This document shows, one piece after another, positions 35,189 through 43,636 of a stretch of DNA of 64,000 nucleotides (the stretch's first letter is position 1; each line of letters starts with the position of its first letter). The notes beneath the pieces were generated by a model. The model searched no databases. It worked only from the letters and a program-made list of their open reading frames with translations, and had not been told where the DNA came from. Made by a program: the position numbers and the translations under genes. This DNA is from G965207335 sp965207335. Lineage in GTDB: Bacteria > Pseudomonadota > Gammaproteobacteria > PS1 > Pseudothioglobaceae. The stretch is taken from positions 1,674,001 through 1,738,000 of the forward strand of contig OZ242267.1 of assembly GCA_965207335.1 (NCBI GenBank), given 5' to 3'.

Positions 35189-36214
35189 TTAAGTTAAAAA
35201 ATTTTTATGCCAAACTACTAAACAACCACCCCATGAATAACCAACACCAAATCCTAATAATAATATTTTATCTCCACTGATAAATTTATTACAATCTTTT
35301 AATAAACCTAAGGGAATAGTGGACGAAACCGTATTACCATATTCTGCATAAGATATTAAAAATTTTTTATCAGGTATATTTAATTTATTTTGTAGTTGTT
35401 TTAGTAAGAATTTATTTGCTTGATGTAAAACAAAATAATCAACATCATCTAAGGTTAAATTAGCTTTACTTAAAACATTATTCAAAGTTTCTGGTACAGT
35501 TTTTAGTGTAAATACTAATATTTGGGAGCCATTCATATAAATATTTTTATTTGCCCTAACATTACCATTTTTATCAATATTTTCTACATTAGATTCACTG
35601 TCAATAGGCTTAACACTACCACCATCTGGAATAATTAAGTTTTTTGCACCTTTACCGTCAGTACCAAAAACAAATGAGTCAATAAAATCATTATTATTAC
35701 TATTAGCAGATAATAAAGTAGTTGTAGCACTATCTCCAAATAGACTACGGACACTTTTATCGCCTTTGTTAATATAGCGACTATAAGCTTCTGAGGTAAT
35801 TAGTAAAATATTTGTAGCCTGATTAGACTGGATTAAGCCTTTAGCTAGACTTAAACCATAAATATAGCCCGAGCATCCTAAATTAAAATCAAGCGCCCCA
35901 CAAGTAGTTGGCAAACCTAGTTTATCTTGTACTATACACGCAGTTGTTGGTAGTAGATAATCAGGACTTTGAGTGCATAATAAGATAAAGTCTATATCAG
36001 ATTTATCAATAATATTATTATCAAATATTGGACTAGCTGATGCAACTGCCATATCAGAAATACTCTCATATTCAGCAATAATATGGCGTTTATTAATACC
36101 TGTTTTACTCTCTATTTTTTCAATACTCCATTCTGGGTATTGCTCTGCTAACATTTTATTGGTTAGAATTGATTTCGGTAAATAAGCACTAATATTTTTA
36201 ATATAAGCCTTCAT
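35189..36214 (-). CDS. 3-oxoacyl-ACP synthase III-like protein, copy 1
   Basis: Thiolase-fold condensing enzyme of 341 residues. The catalytic cysteine lies in FNLGCSGYIYGLSLAKG, the histidine in YFVLHQANKFLLKQL, and the Asn in SYAEYGNTVSSTIPLG, giving the Cys-His-Asn triad of KAS III. It is not in a housekeeping fatty-acid operon but between a sugar acyltransferase and a ketoreductase, so a dedicated acyl group for a glycan is likely, as for VioS in Pseudomonas viosamine islands. Confidence 0.9.
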   Translation of the reverse strand: MKAYIKNISAYLPKSILTNKMLAEQYPEWSIEKIESKTGINKRHIIAEYESISDMAVASASPIFDNNIIDKSDIDFILLCTQSPDYLLPTTACIVQDKLGLPTTCGALDFNLGCSGYIYGLSLAKGLIQSNQATNILLITSEAYSRYINKGDKSVRSLFGDSATTTLLSANSNNNDFIDSFVFGTDGKGAKNLIIPDGGSVKPIDSESNVENIDKNGNVRANKNIYMNGSQILVFTLKTVPETLNNVLSKANLTLDDVDYFVLHQANKFLLKQLQNKLNIPDKKFLISYAEYGNTVSSTIPLGLLKDCNKFISGDKILLLGFGVGYSWGGCLVVWHKNFLT

Positions 36215-36215
36215 A

Positions 36216-36974
36216 TTATCCTAAAGTATAACCACCATCAACCGATAAATTAACACCTGTAATCCACTTTGCATAATCGCTTAATAAAAAAACAATAGAG
36301 GGTACCACATCTTCTGCCCCTCCAATACCTAAGGGATGTTTATCACTAATTTGCTGTACTTGTTGTTTGGTTAAAATATTATTCATATTAGCAGACATTT
36401 TTGTCATTACCACTCCAGGTGCAATACAATTAACCCTAATCTTTTGTTTGGCTAATTCGCTTGCTAATGAACGAGCCAAACCCGCTAAGGCAAGTTTAGA
36501 TGCAGAATACTCACTAATACCAGCTTCACCGCTTATAGCTGCTGCTGAACTTAAAAAAATAATACTACTGCCATTAGTATTATACCTGCCTTTTTTTCTA
36601 AATTCTTTGGCTAAAAATAAGGCACTTTTAGTATTAATATTAAATAGTTTATCAAAAGTTTGTTTAGATACCATTTGTAATGGCATAGTATGTTGCATGC
36701 CAGCACAATGTACTAAGCCATCTAGTATGCCAATTTGATTAAAAATATCATTCATTAAGGGGGCAATATTATCAATATCAGCAATATCAGCAATAAATTG
36801 ACTATGCCCATTGCCATTTAAATTATTAAAAGTGTCATTAAGTCTTTCTTTATTTCTGGCGGTAATAATAACTTTTGTGCCAATATTACTTAAAAATATC
36901 GCTGTTTCTCTACCTATACCTGATGATGCACCAGTTATGAGTATTGTTTTATTTACTAATTTGTCATCAAACAC
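36216..36974 (-). CDS. SDR 3-oxoacyl-ACP reductase-like (FabG-like)
   Basis: A 252-residue short-chain dehydrogenase. The cofactor motif is TGASSGIGRETA, the catalytic Ser and YxxxK are in FLSSAAAISGEAGISEYSASK, and the end is WITGVNLSVDGGYTLG. The context between two KAS III genes and an ACP suggests it reduces a 3-oxoacyl-ACP to 3-hydroxyacyl-ACP. Its stop is 1 bp from the next start, so the operon is tight. Confidence 0.9.
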   Translation of the reverse strand: MFDDKLVNKTILITGASSGIGRETAIFLSNIGTKVIITARNKERLNDTFNNLNGNGHSQFIADIADIDNIAPLMNDIFNQIGILDGLVHCAGMQHTMPLQMVSKQTFDKLFNINTKSALFLAKEFRKKGRYNTNGSSIIFLSSAAAISGEAGISEYSASKLALAGLARSLASELAKQKIRVNCIAPGVVMTKMSANMNNILTKQQVQQISDKHPLGIGGAEDVVPSIVFLLSDYAKWITGVNLSVDGGYTLG

Positions 36975-37954
36975 TAAATCTCCTTAACTGCTAATATCAT
37001 AGTATTACTTAAATCAGCAATAACCGAACTCCAAGACAGCCCAACACCAAAACCAGCCATTAGTATATTTACTGGGTTTTGCTTAATAATATCTTTTTTA
37101 TGACAAATAGTAAGTGGGATAGATGCTGAGCTAGTATTGCCATATTTATCAATGCTAATTGGGAATTTATCAAATGCAATACCGATAGTTTTTGCTAATG
37201 TTTTAATAATAAATAAATTGGCTTGATGAAAAATATAATGACTAATATCTTGTTTGTCTAGTTGGGCAAATTGCAGGCTATTGTCAATTAGTTTTGGTAT
37301 GCGTTTTAGGGTAAAGGTAAATACTTCACCGCCATTCATAGTTAAGTAATCATTGATAAAATTAGTTTTATTAGTTTTTTTGTTATCAATAATAATAGCT
37401 TCAAACCCTGAGCCATCGTTACCTAGGACAAAACTTAAATTTTTACCCTCTTTTTTTGAGACAATAGTAGCACTACCTGCATCACCAAATAATAAATTAG
37501 TACTAGTATCATCCTTGTTAATTGTACGACTAACTGCATCACCAACTAATAATAAAATATTATTAAGTCCTGAGTTAATAAGTGTGGATGCCAAAAACAA
37601 GCCGTGAGTATATCCAGAACAACCTAAATTAACATCATAGGCAATAATATCCTCTCTTAAGCCTAATATATTCTGGGCAATACAAGCTGTTGCTGGTAGT
37701 TGATATTCTGGTGTTTGACTAATAAAAATTAAAGCATCAATACTAAGCTTATCAATATGATTGTGCTTAAAAATATCTTGTGCAGAACTAATACATAAAT
37801 CCATAGTAGTCATATTATTGGTTACAATATGTCTTGTATTAACTCCAATACTATTTATTAGTTTGCTATTAGTGGATATTTTTCTATTATCAATAATATT
37901 CTTTGGTACAGTACTTGCTATACTATTTATGCCTACATTGTTAATTTGTATCAT
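36974..37954 (-). CDS. 3-oxoacyl-ACP synthase III-like protein, copy 2
   Basis: A 326-residue relative of the condensing enzyme at 35189, clearly diverged. The catalytic Cys is in VNLGCSGYTHGLFLAST, the His in YIFHQANLFIIKTLA and the Asn in SIDKYGNTSSASIPL. Two KAS III proteins in one cluster could act in successive rounds or form a heterodimer; neither is shown. It shares a base with the reductase gene start. Confidence 0.9.
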   Translation of the reverse strand: MIQINNVGINSIASTVPKNIIDNRKISTNSKLINSIGVNTRHIVTNNMTTMDLCISSAQDIFKHNHIDKLSIDALIFISQTPEYQLPATACIAQNILGLREDIIAYDVNLGCSGYTHGLFLASTLINSGLNNILLLVGDAVSRTINKDDTSTNLLFGDAGSATIVSKKEGKNLSFVLGNDGSGFEAIIIDNKKTNKTNFINDYLTMNGGEVFTFTLKRIPKLIDNSLQFAQLDKQDISHYIFHQANLFIIKTLAKTIGIAFDKFPISIDKYGNTSSASIPLTICHKKDIIKQNPVNILMAGFGVGLSWSSVIADLSNTMILAVKEI

Positions 37955-37963
37955 ATATTTATA

Positions 37964-38179
37964 TTATGAATTTTTAACTAAGTCAATTAGTTGCTGGGCA
38001 TTTTTTGCCTCTGCTATTTTTGCTGGTTCAAGTATTTTGTTGTAAGTATTACTAATTGTGCCAATAAATATGATAACGGCTAGTGAATCCCAAACATCTT
38101 CATCTAATTCCATAGAATTCTCTACACTATCTACTTCTATGGTTTGTGCAATAATTGCTAATATTTCCTCGTCTGTCAT
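37964..38179 (-). CDS. Acyl carrier protein
   Basis: A 71-residue acidic helical protein with the phosphopantetheine serine in DVWDSLAVI (about residue 32), where the usual motif is DSLxxVE. It is placed immediately before the KAS III gene in transcription order, so it is probably the dedicated carrier for this cluster and not the housekeeping AcpP. The C-terminal part fits the ACP helix pattern. Confidence 0.85.
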   Translation of the reverse strand: MTDEEILAIIAQTIEVDSVENSMELDEDVWDSLAVIIFIGTISNTYNKILEPAKIAEAKNAQQLIDLVKNS

Positions 38180-38194
38180 TTTATTTTAATCTCC

Positions 38195-39211
38195 TTAATC
38201 ATTCAATATTAAACTACAACATTGCCTAAATTTATTAATTCTTTGGTCGCTGTCTTTAGCAAATTTTAATGGTTTTACATTCCAATAATTTGTAGAAACT
38301 AAGGAACATATTTCTGCATCTTCTTTAAATATTTTATGGTTTAATTCTACAGTTGAGTCCATTAAATGTTTAACCAGTACACTATTATTAGATTTTGTAG
38401 CTAATAAACGACTATAAAAATTTATTTTATTATTTAATATGCTAGGTAGAAAATTTTGCAATGAATAACTATAACCATAAGTAGATGATAGCATTGTAAA
38501 TGGAAACACTAAAAAATTAATATATCCTTGATAGGGGCTATTAGTATAAAAATTATGTTTAATTTTTTGCAAGTCTTTGTTAATTTTTGTACTTTGAATC
38601 AAAGCTTTCCAAACTGAGTTTTGTCCATAAAACAAATAATTGCTAGGTTCTAGATTTAATCTACCTAAAGTTTTCTCATGTACTTTGGTTATATGGTCTG
38701 ATTCTAGGGCATTTTCAATAGCAATAGGCCAATCACACTCAAAATCATAATAATCAAAATCTAGCCTTGCGGTAATATCATTAGATATTTTTTCCAAAAT
38801 AGGTTTAAGGTTTCCTAATTGCTCGTTTAATGTTTTTTTAGGTTTAAATCCAACAAATATAAACCCTGCACAATATTGTATTTGTAATTTATTTATATCA
38901 ACATCATCTATGTTGCAATTAATAAATTCTTGTTTTTGTGGTATTTTTAACTCACCATTGCGATAAGTCCAACCATGATAAGGGCAAGATATTGATTGAT
39001 TTCCAAAAACTTTATTAAATATTCTAGTTCCTCTATGCGGGCATATATTATCAAAAGCAAATATATTGTCATTATCATTAACTACAACAATTTCTTTATC
39101 AAGTACTGCCAATTTAAAATAATCCTTGTTATTTAAAACTTCATTTTTATGTCCAACTAAATGCCAAAAATCATTTGTAAGTTTTATAGCAAGTTTTTGA
39201 GAGTCTGTCAT
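38195..39211 (-). CDS. Rieske non-heme iron oxygenase
   Basis: A 338-residue ring-hydroxylating-type oxygenase alpha subunit. The Rieske [2Fe-2S] ligands are in CPHRGTRIF and CPYHGWTYRNGEL (about residues 59-83), and the mononuclear iron site in ENALESDHITKVHEKTLG. It is the first gene of the minus-strand cluster, so it probably acts in the same pathway, perhaps hydroxylating the acyl chain or the sugar. No ferredoxin reductase is adjacent. The substrate is unknown. Confidence 0.88.
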   Translation of the reverse strand: MTDSQKLAIKLTNDFWHLVGHKNEVLNNKDYFKLAVLDKEIVVVNDNDNIFAFDNICPHRGTRIFNKVFGNQSISCPYHGWTYRNGELKIPQKQEFINCNIDDVDINKLQIQYCAGFIFVGFKPKKTLNEQLGNLKPILEKISNDITARLDFDYYDFECDWPIAIENALESDHITKVHEKTLGRLNLEPSNYLFYGQNSVWKALIQSTKINKDLQKIKHNFYTNSPYQGYINFLVFPFTMLSSTYGYSYSLQNFLPSILNNKINFYSRLLATKSNNSVLVKHLMDSTVELNHKIFKEDAEICSLVSTNYWNVKPLKFAKDSDQRINKFRQCCSLILND

Positions 39212-39454
39212 TTTTAGTGTTTATTATATACTGTGACATTAACAGCAAGTAGCGATTATTTGTTATTAAGTGTAGCATTTTTTATGCAATATTTCTTTTT
39301 AATTCCATACAATTAATTAAAAAGTATAGCCATAGTTATCATTAATAATAATGCTGATTATACCTAAATTATCAAATTTATAGGACATAGCAAATGAAAA
39401 AAATACTTGCTGTTTGCAGAGATAGATAATATATATGCAGTGGCTTAATAAGTT

Positions 39455-39540
39455 TTGTATAGAGACTATATGTAAAACACTGTTTTTTTTAGATAGATGC
39501 TTTGTATTTAGGATTAGATTATTATTTTACCATTAACTAA
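39455..39540. repeat. Decayed dispersed repeat, copy D (minus orientation)
   Basis: The complement contains atcctaaatacaaagcatct, then ctaaaaaaaacagtgtttta and catatagtctc, parallel to the end of copy C at 14455-14520. It lies in the 465-bp gap 39212-39676, where I see no gene. Alignment is by eye and weak. Confidence 0.3.
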
Positions 39541-39676
39541 TTTTTATTCTCTGTGCAAATCATAAACCTAATCTTTAATGTAGTGACATTATTTATTAAA
39601 TATAAAATAATACTCATTTTTAAGGCTTATGTTTTATATTCTGCTTAATACCAATAAATAATTATAGGCTTGATTA

Positions 39677-40069
39677 TTAATCTAATCCTGCAATTTTTAG
39701 TGCTTTTGAAAGTCTTTTATCTTCTTGTGAGGCTTCTTTTAAGGCAAAAATTACCGCTTGTAGTTTGCCTTCTGATTTATTTTTTAGATAAATAGCTAGA
39801 AACGGAGATGCAAACACTATAAGCATTAAAAAATAAATTAGTTTTTCTAAAAAATTTAGGCGTCTATCATTTTGCTCAAAACGCTTATCAACTTGTTCAA
39901 AACGCTTATCCACTTGTTCAAAACGCTTATCAACTTGTTCAAAACGCAGATTCATATCTGCTCTTAATTGCTTAATTTCATTAAGTATTAGTCTAGTATT
40001 ATTGTCTGCTATTGCAAAAGTAGAAATAGGTAATACTAATAATATTAATAGTAAGTATATTTTTTTCAT
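39677..40069 (-). CDS. Small secreted-N coiled-coil membrane protein, copy 1
   Basis: A 130-residue protein: signal peptide (MKKIYLLLILLVLPISTFA), a coiled-coil with three RFEQVDK heptads followed by RFEQNDRR, one transmembrane helix (LIYFLMLIVFASPFLAIYL) and a basic C-terminus ending SKALKIAGLD. No known function. A near copy with one fewer heptad lies at 40336-40707, produced by a 662-bp tandem duplication. Confidence 0.75.
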   Translation of the reverse strand: MKKIYLLLILLVLPISTFAIADNNTRLILNEIKQLRADMNLRFEQVDKRFEQVDKRFEQVDKRFEQNDRRLNFLEKLIYFLMLIVFASPFLAIYLKNKSEGKLQAVIFALKEASQEDKRLSKALKIAGLD

Positions 40070-40101
40070 AATAAATATTTATAAATAACTGTTACTTTAA
40101 T

Positions 40102-40212
40102 TTTAGCATTTATTTCCTTTAAAAGGTGGCATTGTTATGTTATTGTCAGCAGATATACCATCGCCAGTAAAAACTTTTTTAATAGTTGACAACAAAATTT
40201 TTACATCTAGCC
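40102..40212 (-). pseudogene. Duplicated 3' fragment of the phosphoglycosyl transferase gene
   Basis: About 110 bp match the last 36 codons of the gene at 40741-41328 (the ILLSTIK region to the stop), with several changes. The fragment came along in the tandem duplication that produced the two coiled-coil genes; it marks the upstream end of the copied unit. Confidence 0.85.
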
Positions 40213-40335
40213 AATGTGCAAATCATAAACCTAATCTTTAATGCAGTAGTATTATTTATTAAATTTAAAATAATACTCATTTTTAAGGCTTATGTTTTAT
40301 ATTCTGTTTAATAGCAATAATTATAGGCTTGATTA

Positions 40336-40707
40336 TTAATCTAATCCTGCAATTTTTAGTGCTTTTGAAAGTCTTTTATCTTCTTGTGAGGCTTCTTTTA
40401 GGGCAAAAATTACCGCTTGTAGTTTGCCTTCTGATTTATTTTTTAGATAAATAGCTAGAAACAGAGATGCAAACACTATAAGCATTAAAAAATAAATTAG
40501 TTTTTCTAAAAAATTTAGGCGTCTATCATTTTGCTCAAAACGCTTATCAACTTGCTCAAAACGCTTATCAACTTGCTCAAAACGCAGATTCATATCTGCT
40601 CTTAATTGCTTAATTTCATTAAGTATTAGTCTAGTATTATTGTCTGTTGCTGCAACAGCAAAAATAGGTAATACTAACAATATCAATAGTAAAGATATTT
40701 TTTTCAT
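40336..40707 (-). CDS. Small secreted-N coiled-coil membrane protein, copy 2
   Basis: A 123-residue near-identical partner of the protein at 39677. It has two RFEQVDK heptads where the other has three, and AVAATDNN for AIADNN after the signal peptide. The membrane helix and C-terminus are conserved. It lies 33 bp downstream of the phosphoglycosyl transferase and may be co-transcribed. Confidence 0.75.
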   Translation of the reverse strand: MKKISLLLILLVLPIFAVAATDNNTRLILNEIKQLRADMNLRFEQVDKRFEQVDKRFEQNDRRLNFLEKLIYFLMLIVFASLFLAIYLKNKSEGKLQAVIFALKEASQEDKRLSKALKIAGLD

Positions 40708-40740
40708 AATAAATATTTATAAATAACTGTTATTTTAATT

Positions 40741-41328
40741 TTAACTTTTATTTCCTTTAAACGGTGACATTATTGTACTATTTTTAGTAGGTGTAACACA
40801 ACTAGTAAATACTATTTTAATAGTTGACAACAAAATTTTTACATCTAGCCAAAATGATTTATTATCCACATACCAAACATCTAATTTAAGCCTTTTCTCC
40901 CAACTAGTAGTATTTCTATAATTTACCTGTGCCAAACCTGTTAGCCCAGGCTTAACCTCATGACGTCTTTTTTGTTCTTTATTGTATAGTGGTAAATACC
41001 TCACTAACAGTGGCCTTGGCCCAATAAAACTCATATCATTTTTTAAGATATTATGCAAATTAGGAAGCTCATCTAGACTAGTAGCTCGTAAAAGTAGTCC
41101 AAATTTTGATAATCGCAAGCCATCTCTTAATAAATTACCGCCACTATCTTTATTATTATTCATTGTGCGAAATTTATATAAGGTAAATGGTTTAGCATTT
41201 AGCCCTAATCTTTGTTGTTTAAATATTATTGGCTTACCAATAAAATAATATACTAATAAAGCCAATATTAAATATATAGGTAGCAGCACTATTATCATTA
41301 ATAATGCTATTATTTTATTTATAAACAT
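40741..41328 (-). CDS. Initiating phosphoglycosyl transferase (PglC/WcaJ-type)
   Basis: Transfers a sugar 1-phosphate from a nucleotide sugar to undecaprenyl phosphate, starting glycan assembly at the inner membrane. The 195 residues have one N-terminal hydrophobic segment and the catalytic domain: KQQRLGLNAKPFTLYKFRTM, RATSLDELPNL (Asp-Glu dyad), MSFIGPRPLL and KPGLTGLAQVNYR. The small size without extra N-terminal helices matches PglC. It probably takes the modified amino sugar made by the downstream cluster. Confidence 0.93.
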   Translation of the reverse strand: MFINKIIALLMIIVLLPIYLILALLVYYFIGKPIIFKQQRLGLNAKPFTLYKFRTMNNNKDSGGNLLRDGLRLSKFGLLLRATSLDELPNLHNILKNDMSFIGPRPLLVRYLPLYNKEQKRRHEVKPGLTGLAQVNYRNTTSWEKRLKLDVWYVDNKSFWLDVKILLSTIKIVFTSCVTPTKNSTIMSPFKGNKS

Positions 41329-41401
41329 AATATGAAGCTATTTAATATTGATAGGTAATACAGGTATTATATGCTAAAGTTATAAAAGCATACCATTAAA
41401 T

Positions 41402-41565
41402 AGAGACATTTGTATAAACATGAATAATCATCAGAACCCAGCTTTCCACTCACTTGATAATTTTTATCAAACCAGCTTTAGAACAACTAGGACAGGCTTG
41501 ATAAAATATCATCAATTAAGCAAAAATCAGAATTCTGTTAATCATCCCTATTTATGCAAAGGTCT
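41402..41565. mobile_element. MITE, copy 3 of 3 (164 bp)
   Basis: Begins AGAGACATTTGTATAAACAT and ends CTATTTATGCAAAGGTCT, between direct repeats TAAAT (41397-41401 and 41566-41570). The interior is very close to copy 1. It entered next to the stop codon of the carbonic anhydrase gene; a TAA stop is present both before and after the insertion, so the protein end is unchanged. Confidence 0.85.
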
Positions 41566-42155
41566 TAAATAAAATCTACTACTCTTGTTGTTAAATCGTA
41601 ATGAGCACCTGTTATTAATAATTGGTTACTGTCCACTTTTTGTTGTAAGATTTCTGATTTTTTGTATAACTTATTGACAGAATTTTTAATATTAGCCATT
41701 ATTGACTGGTTTATTAGCTCATTTTCTGGCAATTTTTTATTTATTAGCGTTTTTACTGATGGTGTTATTCTTTTGGTTATTGAGTGTATGCCGTACGATA
41801 CAGTTTTTTTGGTTTGTAGTTTATCAATAGTAGCCATAACAGCATTGCAATAAGAGTGTCCTAAAACTAATACTAAGGGTATGTTATACAAAGAGACTGC
41901 AAGTTCTATACTTCCTACTTGTGATGTGGCAACAATATTGCCAGCAATACGGATAATAAATAAATTTCCTGGACCTTGGTCAAATATAGTCTCAATTGGG
42001 ATACGAGAGTCAGAACAACCTAAAACAACAGCAAATGGCTTTTGTGTTTTTAGTTTTTGTTGTTGCTGATTATTTAACAGGAGTTTAGCAGTTAAAATTT
42101 CGTTATTAATAAATCTTTTATTTCCTTGAATTAATTTTTGTTTTGCTTGTAACAT
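41565..42155 (-). CDS. Beta-carbonic anhydrase
   Basis: Interconverts CO2 and bicarbonate. The 196-residue protein shows the zinc ligands and dyad in VLGCSDSRIPIETIF and LVLGHSYCNAVMATI. It probably supplies inorganic carbon to RuBisCO or to carboxylases in general. It is a single-gene unit. Its stop codon abuts MITE copy 3. Confidence 0.95.
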   Translation of the reverse strand: MLQAKQKLIQGNKRFINNEILTAKLLLNNQQQQKLKTQKPFAVVLGCSDSRIPIETIFDQGPGNLFIIRIAGNIVATSQVGSIELAVSLYNIPLVLVLGHSYCNAVMATIDKLQTKKTVSYGIHSITKRITPSVKTLINKKLPENELINQSIMANIKNSVNKLYKKSEILQQKVDSNQLLITGAHYDLTTRVVDFI

Positions 42156-42323
42156 AGATATTTTATGTATAAAATGTTGGGTAATAAAATACTAATACAT
42201 TAGGCGATTAGACTTGAAAAAAGTAAAATACTTTATAAATACTATTTATATTATAAAAAAACAGTATAACTAAAAACAGTGCTACATATAATTTTTGTGC
42301 ATTATTTTTACTAACTAAATATA

Positions 42324-43358
42324 TTATATATTATGAACAGCATCAATCAAGACTTTTACATTATCTGGATTAACATCTGGAGATATACCGTGACCTAAAT
42401 TAAATATATGTCCAGTATTGCCTTTAAATTGCTGTAAAATTTTTTGTGCCTCTAAGGTAATAGTCTGTGGTGATGCATATAATACACAAGGGTCTAAATT
42501 ACCTTGTAATGATACACTATCACCAATGCGTTTTTGGGCATCTGCTAGTTCAATATTCCAATCAAGCCCAATAGCATCACAAGTTGTACTAGCTATTTGT
42601 TCTAAATATGCACCACCGCCTTTAGTAAATAAAGTAATAGGTATATATTTACCACTGTTAGGCTTTCTATTAATTCCTAAAACTATTTTTTGCATGTATT
42701 GCAAAGAAAAATCATTATAATGCTCTTTATTCAACAAACCTCCCCAAGTATCAAATACCATAACAGAATCAACACCAGAGGCTATTTGCTCATTTAAATA
42801 ATCAATAACTGCATCGCTAATAATTGTTAATAATTTGTGCATAAGTTTAGGATTTTCATACATTAGTCCCTTAACTTTGATGAATGTTTTACTTGCTCCA
42901 CCCTCTAGCATATATGTTGCTAAGGTCCAAGGGCTACCAGAAAAACCTATCAATGGCACTCTATTATTAAGACTATTTTTTACCAGTGTAACAGCATCAA
43001 ATACATACGAAAGGCTACTCATATCTGGTTTTGTTAAATTATTTATTTGGGTAGCACTATTTATTGCGGTTTTAAATTTAGGTCCTTCGCCCTCTACAAA
43101 ATACAATCCTAAACCCATAGCATCTGGAATAGTAAGAATATCAGAAAATAAAATAGCTGCATCTAAATCAAATCTATCAATAGGCTGAAGTGTTACTTCA
43201 CAAGCTAATTCTGGTGTTTTACAAAGATTAAGAAAATTGCCAGCTTTTTTTCTAGTAGCACGGTATTCAGGCAAATAACGCCCAGCCTGACGCATAATCC
43301 ATATAGGTGTTCTTGATACTGGTTTTTTTAACAAAGCATTAATGTAATCAAAAGACAT
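42324..43358 (-). CDS. hemE: Uroporphyrinogen decarboxylase
   Basis: Converts uroporphyrinogen III to coproporphyrinogen III. The 344 residues carry PIWIMRQAGRYLPEYR, the AAILFSDILTIPDAMGL region, GFSGSPWTLATYMLEGG and the HIFNLGHGISPDVNPDNV end. It is separated from hemD by about 39 kb, and rpmE lies 24 bp upstream on the same strand. Confidence 0.98.
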   Translation of the reverse strand: MSFDYINALLKKPVSRTPIWIMRQAGRYLPEYRATRKKAGNFLNLCKTPELACEVTLQPIDRFDLDAAILFSDILTIPDAMGLGLYFVEGEGPKFKTAINSATQINNLTKPDMSSLSYVFDAVTLVKNSLNNRVPLIGFSGSPWTLATYMLEGGASKTFIKVKGLMYENPKLMHKLLTIISDAVIDYLNEQIASGVDSVMVFDTWGGLLNKEHYNDFSLQYMQKIVLGINRKPNSGKYIPITLFTKGGGAYLEQIASTTCDAIGLDWNIELADAQKRIGDSVSLQGNLDPCVLYASPQTITLEAQKILQQFKGNTGHIFNLGHGISPDVNPDNVKVLIDAVHNI

Positions 43359-43382
43359 AATTAATTGCCTATGAAAAGAATT

Positions 43383-43595
43383 TTAACGCTTAAATCCTTT
43401 ATAACGATTTTTAAATTTTTCAACACGACCTGCTGTATCAACAATTTTTTGTTTTCCAGTATAAAAAGGATGGCATTTTGAACATACATCTAATAAAACC
43501 TTTTCTTTATTTATAGTAGATTTTGTGATAAAACTATTGCCACAACTACAAACCATTGTTGTATTGTTATAGCTAGGGTGAATATCTGCTTTCAT
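43383..43595 (-). CDS. rpmE: 50S ribosomal protein L31
   Basis: A 70-residue L31 of the zinc-binding type, with ligands in MVCSCGNSF and DVCSKCHPFYTGKQK. The PFYTGKQK and RVEKFKNRY motifs are typical. It is closely followed by hemE and preceded by the heptose genes on the same strand. Confidence 0.97.
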   Translation of the reverse strand: MKADIHPSYNNTTMVCSCGNSFITKSTINKEKVLLDVCSKCHPFYTGKQKIVDTAGRVEKFKNRYKGFKR

Positions 43596-43636
43596 AAGAT
43601 ATTTAGAAAATAAATGTCAGTATTATACTATTATTT

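Noticed and set aside
35189..38179. Housekeeping fatty-acid synthesis (fab) cluster
   Set aside because: No plsX, fabD, fabF or rpmF nearby, the KAS III genes are paired and diverged, and the unit is embedded in sugar-modification genes.
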